This document shows, piece after piece, positions 1-5,887 of a DNA stretch of 8,362 bases. Position 1 is the stretch's first letter. Each line of letters begins with the position of its first letter. This stretch comes from Deltaproteobacteria bacterium. GTDB lineage: Bacteria; Desulfobacterota; Desulfobacteria; Desulfobacterales; JAABPS01. The position numbers and the translations under genes were made by a program. Below the pieces are notes generated by a model that worked only from the letters and a program-made list of their open reading frames with translations, did not search any database and was not told the origin of the DNA. The stretch spans positions 1 through 8,362 of the forward strand of contig JAFDFT010000075.1 of the NCBI GenBank assembly GCA_019309685.1, written 5' to 3'.

Positions 1-50
1 CATAGGGGTTGACTACCATATAGATTTTGTAATATCAAGTGGGTAAATAG

Positions 51-72
51 AGGGAGGATCGCTATCTTCCCT
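51..72 (-). terminator. Weak hairpin downstream of the NlpC/P60 gene
   Basis: Positions 51-59 pair with 64-72 (9 bp including one G-T wobble, 4-nt loop). The hairpin lies about 95 bp beyond the stop of the NlpC/P60 gene in the direction of transcription. What follows on the minus strand (TCTATTTACCC) is only mildly T-rich, so this is at best a poor intrinsic terminator. Nothing else recognisable is present in 1-165. Confidence 0.2.
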
Positions 73-165
73 GAGATTATGAAGCGGGTAACTTTTATCG
101 TCATTAACTGTTTGGTCTTATCTTATTTTTCTGGCAATCTCCTCTCATTAAATTCATTTGATAAA

Positions 166-603
166 TTAAGGAGATTCAAGAAAAGGATCCAGAAAGCCTT
201 TTATGTTGCGCCTGGATTTAAATGGGCGAACTTTGATGTATGCATTCTGAGCAATCGCTGCTGATACAGAGGTTGTTGCACTGCCGCCGCCGGAAGCGCC
301 AATGCTAAGAGCGTCATTAATCGCGTATTCCACATGGACAATTTTGGTTTTACTGCTGTTGTTCCAGAAAACAAGACATCCTGCATGTGAAGTATCGATT
401 TCTTTTTCCTTGAATTTATCCCACAGCATTTGGGCGGTCCAATCGCCCGTTTTTGGCAAGATGCCTACGGATTTTAAAATCTCTATACAAAAACCGGAGC
501 AATCAAACCCCAAGATAGGGTCATCGCCACCCCACACATATGGAGTGCCGAGATATGTCCATGCGATTTTAGACGCGATGTCTCTTTTTTCCTGTAAATT
601 CAT
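166..603 (-). CDS. NlpC/P60 family cysteine peptidase-like protein
   Basis: A 145-residue single-domain protein of the NlpC/P60 (C40) papain-like family, whose members cleave peptidoglycan stem peptides or related amide bonds. The N-terminal part (TYLGTPYVWGG, residues 17-26) leads to the nucleophile motif FDCSGF with Cys35. His90 in the VHVEYA block fits the catalytic histidine. The third polar residue is not clear: the following strand reads IGASGGGS where many relatives have a His, Asn or Glu nearby. There is no signal peptide, lipobox or extra binding domain, so the protein either stays in the cytoplasm or leaves by another route. Stand-alone forms like this also occur in phages and as laterally moved genes. 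The ATG at 603 is supported by a GAAGGA Shine-Dalgarno about 7 nt upstream (610-615). It lies 60 bp downstream of the DUF2459 lipoprotein gene on the same strand and may be co-transcribed. Family assignment is firm; substrate is unknown. Confidence 0.85.
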   Translation of the reverse strand: MNLQEKRDIASKIAWTYLGTPYVWGGDDPILGFDCSGFCIEILKSVGILPKTGDWTAQMLWDKFKEKEIDTSHAGCLVFWNNSSKTKIVHVEYAINDALSIGASGGGSATTSVSAAIAQNAYIKVRPFKSRRNIKGFLDPFLESP

Positions 604-609
604 TTTACA

Positions 610-615
610 TCCTTC
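610..615 (-). promoter_or_regulatory. Ribosome binding site of the NlpC/P60 gene
   Basis: The minus strand reads GAAGGA about 7 nt before the ATG at 603. It supports that start and separate translation of this gene within a possible operon. Confidence 0.6.
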
Positions 616-663
616 AAATAAGAATTATTTATACAATAAATAGTTAACACTAAGTTCAACTAT

Positions 664-1326
664 TTAATCATACTTCATCTCCTGAATGACTATGCCAAAA
701 TTTTTGGTTTGATTGAATACATTTTCAGATCTGATAGCATACACGGGTGTTATTGGACAGCCTGCTGTTCGAAGCGCAGAAGCGGTCCAGACATTGCAGG
801 TCTTAGGAAAAAAATAACTTTCATTTGAACGATAAAACCGGCTTCTCCCGTAAATCCCGGGTCCGGACTCTATTACATTTCCTTTGGAATCTATTAAAAA
901 TGAGGATTCAATATATGCACACAATTTTTGAAAACCTTTTTCACTCAGATCTACCTGGATGATTCCACTTTCAGGGAAATGTGTAACCACAGAAAAACGA
1001 AGATCCACTAAATGTAAAACTGTGGGTGTAGGCAAAACAGCTGCTTTTACAGTTTTCCATACACTAAATTCTTTTGATTTGTAAAATCCTTCATCCCCCC
1101 AGCCAAATTCAACAGATGTGCTCTTTTTAAAGAAGTCAGGAATAAGGCGTTTCTGATTGGTGAGATCCTTTGTATCAATAACAAGACCTGTGTGCCAGCC
1201 ATGGCTTATCACATAAATCGTCTTGATTAGTTCACCAGGTGCCGGAGGATATAGATTTTTCACTGGTCCCAGACAACCGGTAACGAATACAAAATATATC
1301 AGAATGAAAGATAACCTGAAATACAT
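664..1326 (-). CDS. DUF2459 (TIGR02117-type) family lipoprotein
   Basis: A 220-residue protein with an N-terminal hydrophobic segment (about residues 4-16) followed by the lipobox VTGC. Cys18 would be the lipidated residue, so the mature protein is predicted to be anchored to a membrane facing the periplasm. The body matches what I recall of DUF2459/TIGR02117: the YVISHGWHTGLVI block (38-50), FGWGDEGFY (74-82), and a later CNVWTA segment (177-182). The family function is not established; it is sometimes seen near polyhydroxyalkanoate or envelope genes, which is weak evidence. The start lies 17 bp after the stop of the acyl-CoA synthetase. I see no good Shine-Dalgarno before ATG 1326, so translation may be coupled to the upstream gene. 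The signal peptide beginning right at this methionine supports the start. Family call fairly secure, role unknown. Confidence 0.8.
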   Translation of the reverse strand: MYFRLSFILIYFVFVTGCLGPVKNLYPPAPGELIKTIYVISHGWHTGLVIDTKDLTNQKRLIPDFFKKSTSVEFGWGDEGFYKSKEFSVWKTVKAAVLPTPTVLHLVDLRFSVVTHFPESGIIQVDLSEKGFQKLCAYIESSFLIDSKGNVIESGPGIYGRSRFYRSNESYFFPKTCNVWTASALRTAGCPITPVYAIRSENVFNQTKNFGIVIQEMKYD

Positions 1327-1343
1327 AAAAAACAGTTGTGGTG

Positions 1344-3218
1344 TCAGGATAAAATAATAACGCGGTATCTGACGGTATAGTTTCCCAGCAGACCGTCAAC
1401 CTTCTTTTTGATCTCATCCGCTGAAGCATTTGATGAAGGCTTTATAGTGATAGTGGCAAGCGAGCCGTGTACTTTATCTTCGCCAACTTGAATATCTACA
1501 CTTTCAGTCACATCAACTAATGTCTGAAGTTCACTTTGGTATACTTTTTTAATGGTTTTCCATTTCAATGCGGGCTTGAATACTTTTCCGACTGTTGTCA
1601 GCGGCACTTCGTCGATAATAATAACTTCCTTAGGTATGGCCGCGCGTTCACCAACTGTTTTTTCAAGATGCTGCATAATTTTATCAGCTGTTAAAACAGA
1701 ACCTTCAGCAAGTTGAACGTAGGCGACCGGAACTTCTCCGACGCGTGCATCCGGCCGTCCAACTGCGGCGGCCACCTGAACGTCCGGAAGCTGATAAAGA
1801 GGTTCCTCAACGAGCGCGGGATCGATATTGTGACCTCCTCGAATGATAAGCTCTTTTTTGCGGCCGGTAATCCAGAAATATCCGTCTGAATCCTGCCTTC
1901 CCATATCCCCGGTATTGAGCCAACCCGGTTTGGGCCATAGATTTTTGTTATGACGTTCTTCCATGTAGCCTTTAAAGACGTTGGGGCCTTTGATACAGAC
2001 AGTTCCGATTTCATCTGTTTCAGCTTCCCGTGCAAATTTTCCTCCATCATCAGTTATAAATATCTTCATATCCTGGTATGGCCATCGAATGCCCACAGAT
2101 CCTATTTTTACAATGCCATTTACAGGATTAATGGAAGATCCTGTTGTTCCTTCAGTGAGACCATATCCTTCAACAACCTTGATACCGGCATATTCTTCAA
2201 ACCGGTGTGCAAGCTCAACGGAAAGAGGGGCAGCACCGCAAATGGCAAAACGAAGAGAAGAAATATCAGCATTATCTTTGGGGATTTCCAAAAGCATTGA
2301 AAGCAGGGTAGGGACAGCGGGGAAAGAAGCAGCTTGATAGCGTTCGACGATTTTCCAAAAATTTTGAAGAACAGTCGGATCCCGATACCCCATAGGCGAA
2401 AGCATGACGACATGCGCGCCGATAGAAAAAGGATACAGCCCTGTACCCATTAACCCGTAGTTATGAAAAAGCGGTAAACCGCCAAGAACCGTATCTCCCT
2501 TAAAAAAAACGTTGTGTGTGCCCACCAGAAATGCCATGGATATTTCGTTCATATGGCTGCGCGGCGCTAGTTTTGGTGTTCCGGTAGTGCCACCCGTATG
2601 GAGTATGGACGCGATTTCATCCGGATCTATTTGACGTGAGAAATCGAGACATTCTCCATTATAATTGTTGATGACTTCATCAAAACCTACGATATTGTTT
2701 TTTTCATCGCTTGGGCCCATGACTCGAACAATGGTTTCAACCTTTGGAAGTTCTTTTCGTATGCTTTCGACCTTTTGCCAAATGTCCGTGCCTGGGTATT
2801 CGCCCAAAGAAACAAGCACTTTTGTGCCTGCGGCCTGAAGGATATCTCTAAGGGTTTCTGATTCAAGAAGGGGGTTGATGGGATTGATGATTCCAACAGC
2901 TTCTGTTCCCCAGAAAATGTATTGGGCCTGTGGAATACTGGGGAGAAGGAAGGAAACAACATCATTTGGACCAACTCCCAGGTCATGGAAAAGATTTGCC
3001 GCTCTGTTGATGTTGGCCATGAGATCCCGATGATTTACCTGAATAGGATCATTGTAGTGTTCACCTGACAGCAGAAAAGAAAGCGCAGGCGAATCAGGAT
3101 CCAGGGAAGTACCGTGTTTGATCATGTCGTATGTGTTTGTAGCTTTTAACCGCTTTTCAAATGGGGTCTTTTCATATGCCAATACGTCCGCGTAAGATGA
3201 AATGCCTTTTTCTTTCAT
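1344..3218 (-). CDS. Acyl-CoA synthetase (AMP-forming, FadD/PRK07529-like)
   Basis: A 624-residue adenylate-forming enzyme of the ANL superfamily. It should activate a carboxylic acid, probably a fatty acid, with ATP to an acyl-adenylate and then form the CoA thioester in the cytoplasm. All core motifs are visible in order: the phosphate loop HTGGTTGTPK (207-216), GYGLTEGT (351-358), the ribose-binding NTGD (435-438), the hinge GRKKELIIRGG (452-462), and the C-terminal catalytic lysine in TVGKVFKP (Lys545). Some 65 residues follow the usual end of the fold; the longer PRK07529-type synthetases have a similar tail, so I do not regard it as a fusion. The ATG at 3218 has an AAGGA Shine-Dalgarno about 7 nt upstream. 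The downstream lipoprotein gene begins 17 bp after its stop, indicating a shared transcript. The substrate (chain length, aromatic or branched) cannot be read from sequence by eye. No lesions are seen. Confidence 0.92.
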   Translation of the reverse strand: MKEKGISSYADVLAYEKTPFEKRLKATNTYDMIKHGTSLDPDSPALSFLLSGEHYNDPIQVNHRDLMANINRAANLFHDLGVGPNDVVSFLLPSIPQAQYIFWGTEAVGIINPINPLLESETLRDILQAAGTKVLVSLGEYPGTDIWQKVESIRKELPKVETIVRVMGPSDEKNNIVGFDEVINNYNGECLDFSRQIDPDEIASILHTGGTTGTPKLAPRSHMNEISMAFLVGTHNVFFKGDTVLGGLPLFHNYGLMGTGLYPFSIGAHVVMLSPMGYRDPTVLQNFWKIVERYQAASFPAVPTLLSMLLEIPKDNADISSLRFAICGAAPLSVELAHRFEEYAGIKVVEGYGLTEGTTGSSINPVNGIVKIGSVGIRWPYQDMKIFITDDGGKFAREAETDEIGTVCIKGPNVFKGYMEERHNKNLWPKPGWLNTGDMGRQDSDGYFWITGRKKELIIRGGHNIDPALVEEPLYQLPDVQVAAAVGRPDARVGEVPVAYVQLAEGSVLTADKIMQHLEKTVGERAAIPKEVIIIDEVPLTTVGKVFKPALKWKTIKKVYQSELQTLVDVTESVDIQVGEDKVHGSLATITIKPSSNASADEIKKKVDGLLGNYTVRYRVIILS

Positions 3219-3225
3219 GATGTTT

Positions 3226-3230
3226 TCCTT
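3226..3230 (-). promoter_or_regulatory. Ribosome binding site of the acyl-CoA synthetase
   Basis: The minus strand reads AAGGA about 7 nt before the ATG at 3218, which fixes this start. Farther upstream the sequence is A/T-rich, but I could not pick out a convincing -35/-10 pair. Confidence 0.6.
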
Positions 3231-3317
3231 TTTTATAGATTAACATTTTTGCGGAAATTGTATATTAAAGAAGGAAGCTATGCTTTTAAAACCTGTTTGT
3301 TCTATTTAAAATAAAAG

Positions 3318-3344
3318 CTTTTCTCCAATTTAGTTGGAGAAAAG
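3318..3344 (-). terminator. Perfect 11-bp hairpin with T-rich tail on the minus strand
   Basis: Positions 3318-3328 pair perfectly with 3334-3344 around a 5-nt loop. Read on the minus strand, the stem is followed by CTTTTATTTTAAAT, which looks like the U-rich tail of an intrinsic terminator; the plus-strand side has no such tail. It lies about 480 bp beyond the AIM24 stop and 100 bp before the acyl-CoA synthetase start. It could end transcription of anything reading through from the right, or act as a leader attenuator of the synthetase. The stem is A/T-rich apart from its CTCC/GGAG centre, so strength is uncertain. Confidence 0.5.
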
Positions 3345-3398
3345 GATTCTAGGAATCCCCTCGAGAAACCTCGGGGTCTTTGACAAGGGGCCAAGGGC

Positions 3399-3773
3399 TT
3401 CCCGCTCAAAGTCCGGGATCTTCGACAAGTATTTGTTTTTTAATGATTTTATCGATGGCTTAAACATTCTTTTAACCCCTTAAATCTCTCCAATTTGATT
3501 TTGATATTCCTTATAGGATTTTAAGCCAATATATCCAAGATGTTAAGGTGATAATAGCTATGTCCATCACTCACACAGAAGGTCATAGCCCGCATATCGA
3601 TGCTATTTAATATTGACCTATCCTTCTGCCTTATCTTTCCGTAGTGTTATACGAAATACACAGGGCTGTTAAGACTTTTACCAAATTTATAATTTTCTTT
3701 ATATTTTATGCACTTCACTCGAACCCTGGAATCCTTGGGCCCTTTGTCGAAGATCCCGGACTTTGAGCGGGAA
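3399..3773. repeat. 375-bp unit bounded by a perfect 30-bp inverted repeat
   Basis: The 30 bases at 3399-3428 are the exact reverse complement of 3744-3773, with 315 bp between them. Similarity extends weakly outward (an AAGGG block beyond the left arm is echoed at the right). The arms are GC-richer than their surroundings. The interior carries no transposase or other gene. It may be a nonautonomous mobile element, or two dispersed short repeats inserted in opposite orientation. I see no clear target-site duplication. Confidence 0.6.
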
Positions 3774-3782
3774 ACCCTTTTC

Positions 3783-3810
3783 GGATCATCAACTCTCTTG
3801 GAGATGATCC
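3783..3810 (-). terminator. Hairpin just beyond the AIM24 stop
   Basis: Positions 3783-3790 pair perfectly with 3803-3810 (8 bp, 12-nt loop), starting 12 bp past the stop codon of the AIM24 gene. The location suits a transcription terminator or mRNA 3'-end stabiliser. However, the sequence after it on the minus strand (GAAAAGGG) is not T-rich, so it is not a standard intrinsic terminator. Confidence 0.35.
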
Positions 3811-3821
3811 AAAACAATTTA

Positions 3822-4613
3822 TCAAGAGCCGTTAATAAGGTCCCCAAGACCGCCCAAAACAGATCCTTCACCTTTGCGTGTACCGCCCGCTTTAGGGGCA
3901 TGTTGCAGGATACGGTCTGCCATTCGTGAAAAGGGAAGGCTCTGCAAGAAAACAGTCCCTGTTCCGTTCAGGGTAGCAAGGAAGAAGCCTTCTCCGCCGA
4001 AGAACATGGATTTGAGACCGCCTGCCATTTCAATATTATAATTTACACCGGATGTGAAAGCGGCAAGGCATCCTGTGTCAACGCGTATTATTTCATTTTT
4101 TAGCACTTTCTCCACAACCGTACCGCCGATATGTATAAACGCAATACCATCTCCACGAAGACGCTGAAGGATAAATCCTTCACCACCGAAAAATCCGGTT
4201 CCCATCCGTTGCGTAAAGCTTATATCTATCTGAGTGCCCAAAGCCGCGCAAAGAAACGCATCCTTCTGACAAATGAGATCCCCTTCGATTTGTGACAAAT
4301 CAACGGGAATGATCTTTCCTGGGTACGGTGCAGCAAATGCAACCCGTTTTTTTTCTATGCCGGTGTTTGAAAAATGTGTCATAAAAATGGATTCGCCGGT
4401 GAGTGCCCTCTTGCCTACATTGAGGAGTTTATTGAAAACACTTTCATTGGGATTGGAGCCATCCCCCATTTTTGCTTCGAATGAAACCTCATTATCCATG
4501 TAATTCATGGCACCTGCCTCCGCGATCACTGTTTCGCCTGGGTCGAGCTCTATTTCAACAATCTGCAAATCATCGCCTATAATATCATAGTCAATGATGT
4601 GGCTTTTTTTCAT
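3822..4613 (-). CDS. AIM24 / TIGR00266 family protein
   Basis: A 263-residue protein of the bacterial AIM24 (TIGR00266) family, named after a yeast mitochondrial protein; the bacterial members have a beta-rich fold and no settled biochemical role. The family hallmarks are clear: an early GETVIAEAGAMNYM segment (26-39), and two internal FFGGEGF repeats at 141-147 and 204-210, each followed by a glycine-rich strand, then QSLPFSRMADRI (224-235). The C-terminal 25 residues are glycine- and lysine-rich and probably flexible. No signal peptide or membrane span is seen, so it is likely cytoplasmic. The ATG at 4613 is preceded by a near-perfect Shine-Dalgarno (AAGGAGGA, 4618-4625), implying good translation. 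It is the first gene after structured repeat copy 1 (4649-4901), which occupies the region where its promoter and leader should lie. No lesions are visible. Confidence 0.88.
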   Translation of the reverse strand: MKKSHIIDYDIIGDDLQIVEIELDPGETVIAEAGAMNYMDNEVSFEAKMGDGSNPNESVFNKLLNVGKRALTGESIFMTHFSNTGIEKKRVAFAAPYPGKIIPVDLSQIEGDLICQKDAFLCAALGTQIDISFTQRMGTGFFGGEGFILQRLRGDGIAFIHIGGTVVEKVLKNEIIRVDTGCLAAFTSGVNYNIEMAGGLKSMFFGGEGFFLATLNGTGTVFLQSLPFSRMADRILQHAPKAGGTRKGEGSVLGGLGDLINGS

Positions 4614-4617
4614 ATAA

Positions 4618-4625
4618 TCCTCCTT
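4618..4625 (-). promoter_or_regulatory. Strong ribosome binding site of the AIM24 gene
   Basis: The minus strand reads AAGGAGGA, nearly the full anti-16S complement, ending 4 nt before the ATG at 4613. It is the strongest Shine-Dalgarno in the window and fixes the start. Confidence 0.75.
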
Positions 4626-4648
4626 TATATAGGCTTAACGATTTCTTA

Positions 4649-4901
4649 CCTGAATCTTGTATAAAAATTGATAAAAATATTTTCCAATGAGTCATGATGA
4701 TAGTTCCCTCAGTATTTTGACATTATAACAGTTTGCCCATATGGTAAAAAAGGAGTATCCATCGATTTCTTTATCAATTTTCACCCGACGGGCAAACCGG
4801 AGGCGTATATATGCGGCGTTACCAAGAGTTCGCAATAGTTCACTATGGCTTCACCCTTAGATGCCTTGCATATGAAGCCTCCAATTCGTGCAAAATTCAG
4901 G
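4649..4901. repeat. Structured intergenic repeat, copy 1 (253 bp)
   Basis: One of two related elements lying in the same orientation. It is bounded by short terminal inverted repeats (4649-4659 and 4891-4901; CCTGAAT against ATTCAGG). Internal stems are 4664-4675 with 4770-4781 (12 bp), 4731-4738 with 4790-4797 (8 bp) and 4799-4804 with 4877-4882, continued by an ATATGC/GCATAT pair (4809-4814 with 4868-4873). A small hairpin sits at 4835-4846 (ATAG, TTCA loop, CTAT). Positions 4828-4876 are identical in copy 2. No open frame is shared by both copies. It starts 30 bp after the STAS-like stop and ends 35 bp before the AIM24 start. The flanks (TCTTA, CAATA) do not match as a target duplication. 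It could be a MITE-like element or a structured RNA; I do not recognise the family. Confidence 0.8.
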
Positions 4902-4931
4902 CAATAAGCTTTTTATGCCATATTTAGTTTT

Positions 4932-5318
4932 TTACGGGACGATCCCAATCCAGACAAGCGCTTCATTCATGCTGTAAAATACATTCATTTCGAAGTGCAC
5001 ATTTTTGACTTCAAGTAACGCTATTACTTGTCTTGAAATGCCAAATCCAACGGGATCAGATTCAGACCAAAGTAATGCTGTTTTGCTTCCCTGGGGTCTG
5101 GTACTGGCTATGTTTGGGATAATGGTGGAAACATTCCTCAATTCTTCAAATCCTAAATGCGGTCCAGTGTAATTTTGAAAATTGTATATTTCATATTTTG
5201 AAAGCCCGGACTTTTCATATTGCTGTACAGCATCGAAAATATCTTCAAGAGTTACATCCCCAATAATGTCAATAATGGTAAGATCATTAGAATCGTTTTT
5301 AGTAAATTTAACTGGCAT
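4932..5318 (-). CDS. Predicted SpoIIAA/STAS-like small protein
   Basis: A 128-residue soluble protein with no signal peptide or membrane span. The layout resembles SpoIIAA/STAS-like proteins: an initial strand pair ending in IIDIIGDVTLEDIFDAVQQY (about 15-34), a middle IYNFQNYTG segment, a helix ending in IIPNIAS, a KTALLWSESDPVGFGISR strand-helix block (about 79-96), and the closing VFYSMNEALVWIG. The last two resemble the 'A-V-V, G-hydrophobic' and 'F-x-x-x-x-EAL-x-W-hydrophobic' endings of many STAS-type proteins. Catalytic or phosphorylation sites are not evident. The gene follows the GNAT gene by 89 bp on the same strand. The ATG at 5318 has no clear Shine-Dalgarno, and a possible promoter lies so close that the mRNA might be nearly leaderless. 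Structured repeat copy 1 begins 30 bp after the stop. The fold call is by eye and moderate; the role is unknown. Confidence 0.6.
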   Translation of the reverse strand: MPVKFTKNDSNDLTIIDIIGDVTLEDIFDAVQQYEKSGLSKYEIYNFQNYTGPHLGFEELRNVSTIIPNIASTRPQGSKTALLWSESDPVGFGISRQVIALLEVKNVHFEMNVFYSMNEALVWIGIVP

Positions 5319-5330
5319 GGCTTATATATT

Positions 5331-5360
5331 ACAATAAAAAATCAATAAATATTTAGTCAA
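5331..5360 (-). promoter_or_regulatory. Possible promoter of the STAS-like gene
   Basis: On the minus strand TTGACT (5355-5360) is followed after 18 bp by TATTGT (5331-5336), a 4/6 match to the -10 consensus. Initiation about 7 nt downstream would leave only some 6 nt before the ATG at 5318, which would agree with the missing Shine-Dalgarno. In such AT-rich sequence this may be chance. Confidence 0.3.
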
Positions 5361-5407
5361 ATCAGGATAATTTTATGACGTCCGCAGTATCAGCTTTTCC
5401 AACAAGA

Positions 5408-5887
5408 TTAGAGCTTTTTTTCCCAAAAAAACGCTTTTCCCATTTTGGGATTTAAGTGGTAGGGCTCAAAGCCAAATCTATGATAGACTGACTTTGCGGA
5501 TTCATTTCCTTCCAAAACTTCGAGGGTGAGTTTGCAGTAATCCCTTTCTTTCGCTATCGCTTCCGCTTTTTTAAGTAATTTAAGAGCCAGTCCCTGACAT
5601 CGATAATTTGGCGCCACAACAAAATCGTGAATGTTCAGCAAGGGTTTGCACAGAAAAGTTGAAAAGCCTTCAAACCCGACTATCAGTCCAGCGGGTGTAC
5701 TATTATCAAATGCTAAAAAGACTAAACAATCCCGCCTCTCCTTAAGCTTGGGGATTAAGTTTTTTTTAACAAAACCTTGAAGTTCTTCCCCACCACCCAC
5801 AAGCTCCATTGCATATATATTAAGAAGTTCTATTATTGCGCCGGCATGCGTGTCATTTGACAAATCAGCTTCAAATATATTTAACAT
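5408..5887 (-). CDS. GNAT family N-acetyltransferase
   Basis: A 159-residue single-domain GNAT enzyme that should transfer an acetyl (acyl) group from acetyl-CoA to an amine. The core is clear: the strand HDFVVAPNY (87-95) runs into the pyrophosphate-binding motif RCQGLA (96-101, matching R/Q-x-x-G-x-A/G), then helix LKLLKKAEAIAKERDY, strand KLTLEVLEGNESAKSVY (119-135) and the closing FGFEPY (138-143). The N-terminal ELLNIYAMELVGGGEEL segment fits the usual acceptor-side helices. The acceptor cannot be named. The ATG at 5887 has a GAGG (5901-5904) about 13 nt upstream, farther than ideal. The gene lies between structured repeat copy 2 (about 200 bp upstream) and the STAS-like gene (89 bp downstream, same strand). 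Codon content and length look normal; no lesion is seen. Confidence 0.88.
   Translation of the reverse strand: MLNIFEADLSNDTHAGAIIELLNIYAMELVGGGEELQGFVKKNLIPKLKERRDCLVFLAFDNSTPAGLIVGFEGFSTFLCKPLLNIHDFVVAPNYRCQGLALKLLKKAEAIAKERDYCKLTLEVLEGNESAKSVYHRFGFEPYHLNPKMGKAFFWEKKL

Larger units (their letters stand above)
3219..3821. other. 603-bp noncoding stretch with several inverted repeats
   Basis: No convincing gene is found between the AIM24 stop and the synthetase start; the short open frames here have no Shine-Dalgarno or recognisable domain. The stretch holds the hairpin at 3318-3344, a smaller hairpin at 3359-3376, a perfect 30-bp inverted repeat (3399-3428 with 3744-3773), a 7-bp pair (3576-3582 with 3622-3628) and a hairpin close to the AIM24 stop (3783-3810). 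The density of repeats suggests a decayed or nonautonomous element rather than plain promoter space. Confidence 0.6.

Noticed and set aside
136..176. 8-bp inverted repeat (136-143 with 169-176) around the NlpC/P60 stop
   Set aside because: The loop is 25 nt long and no T-run follows on the minus strand, so a terminator is not supported.
79..264. Plus-strand open frame at the left end (61 residues)
   Set aside because: Its second half overlaps the real NlpC/P60 gene on the other strand, it has no domain, and no good Shine-Dalgarno precedes it.
4828..4876. Resemblance of part of the conserved core (CTTAGATGC) to antisense 23S rRNA
   Set aside because: Only about nine bases agree with what I recall and the surrounding sequence does not follow rRNA, so a ribosomal RNA fragment is not supported.
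4649..4901. Integron attC site as explanation for the folded repeats
   Set aside because: There is no RYYYAAC/GTTRRRY core pair at the ends, no integrase, and the enclosed genes are not arranged as cassettes.
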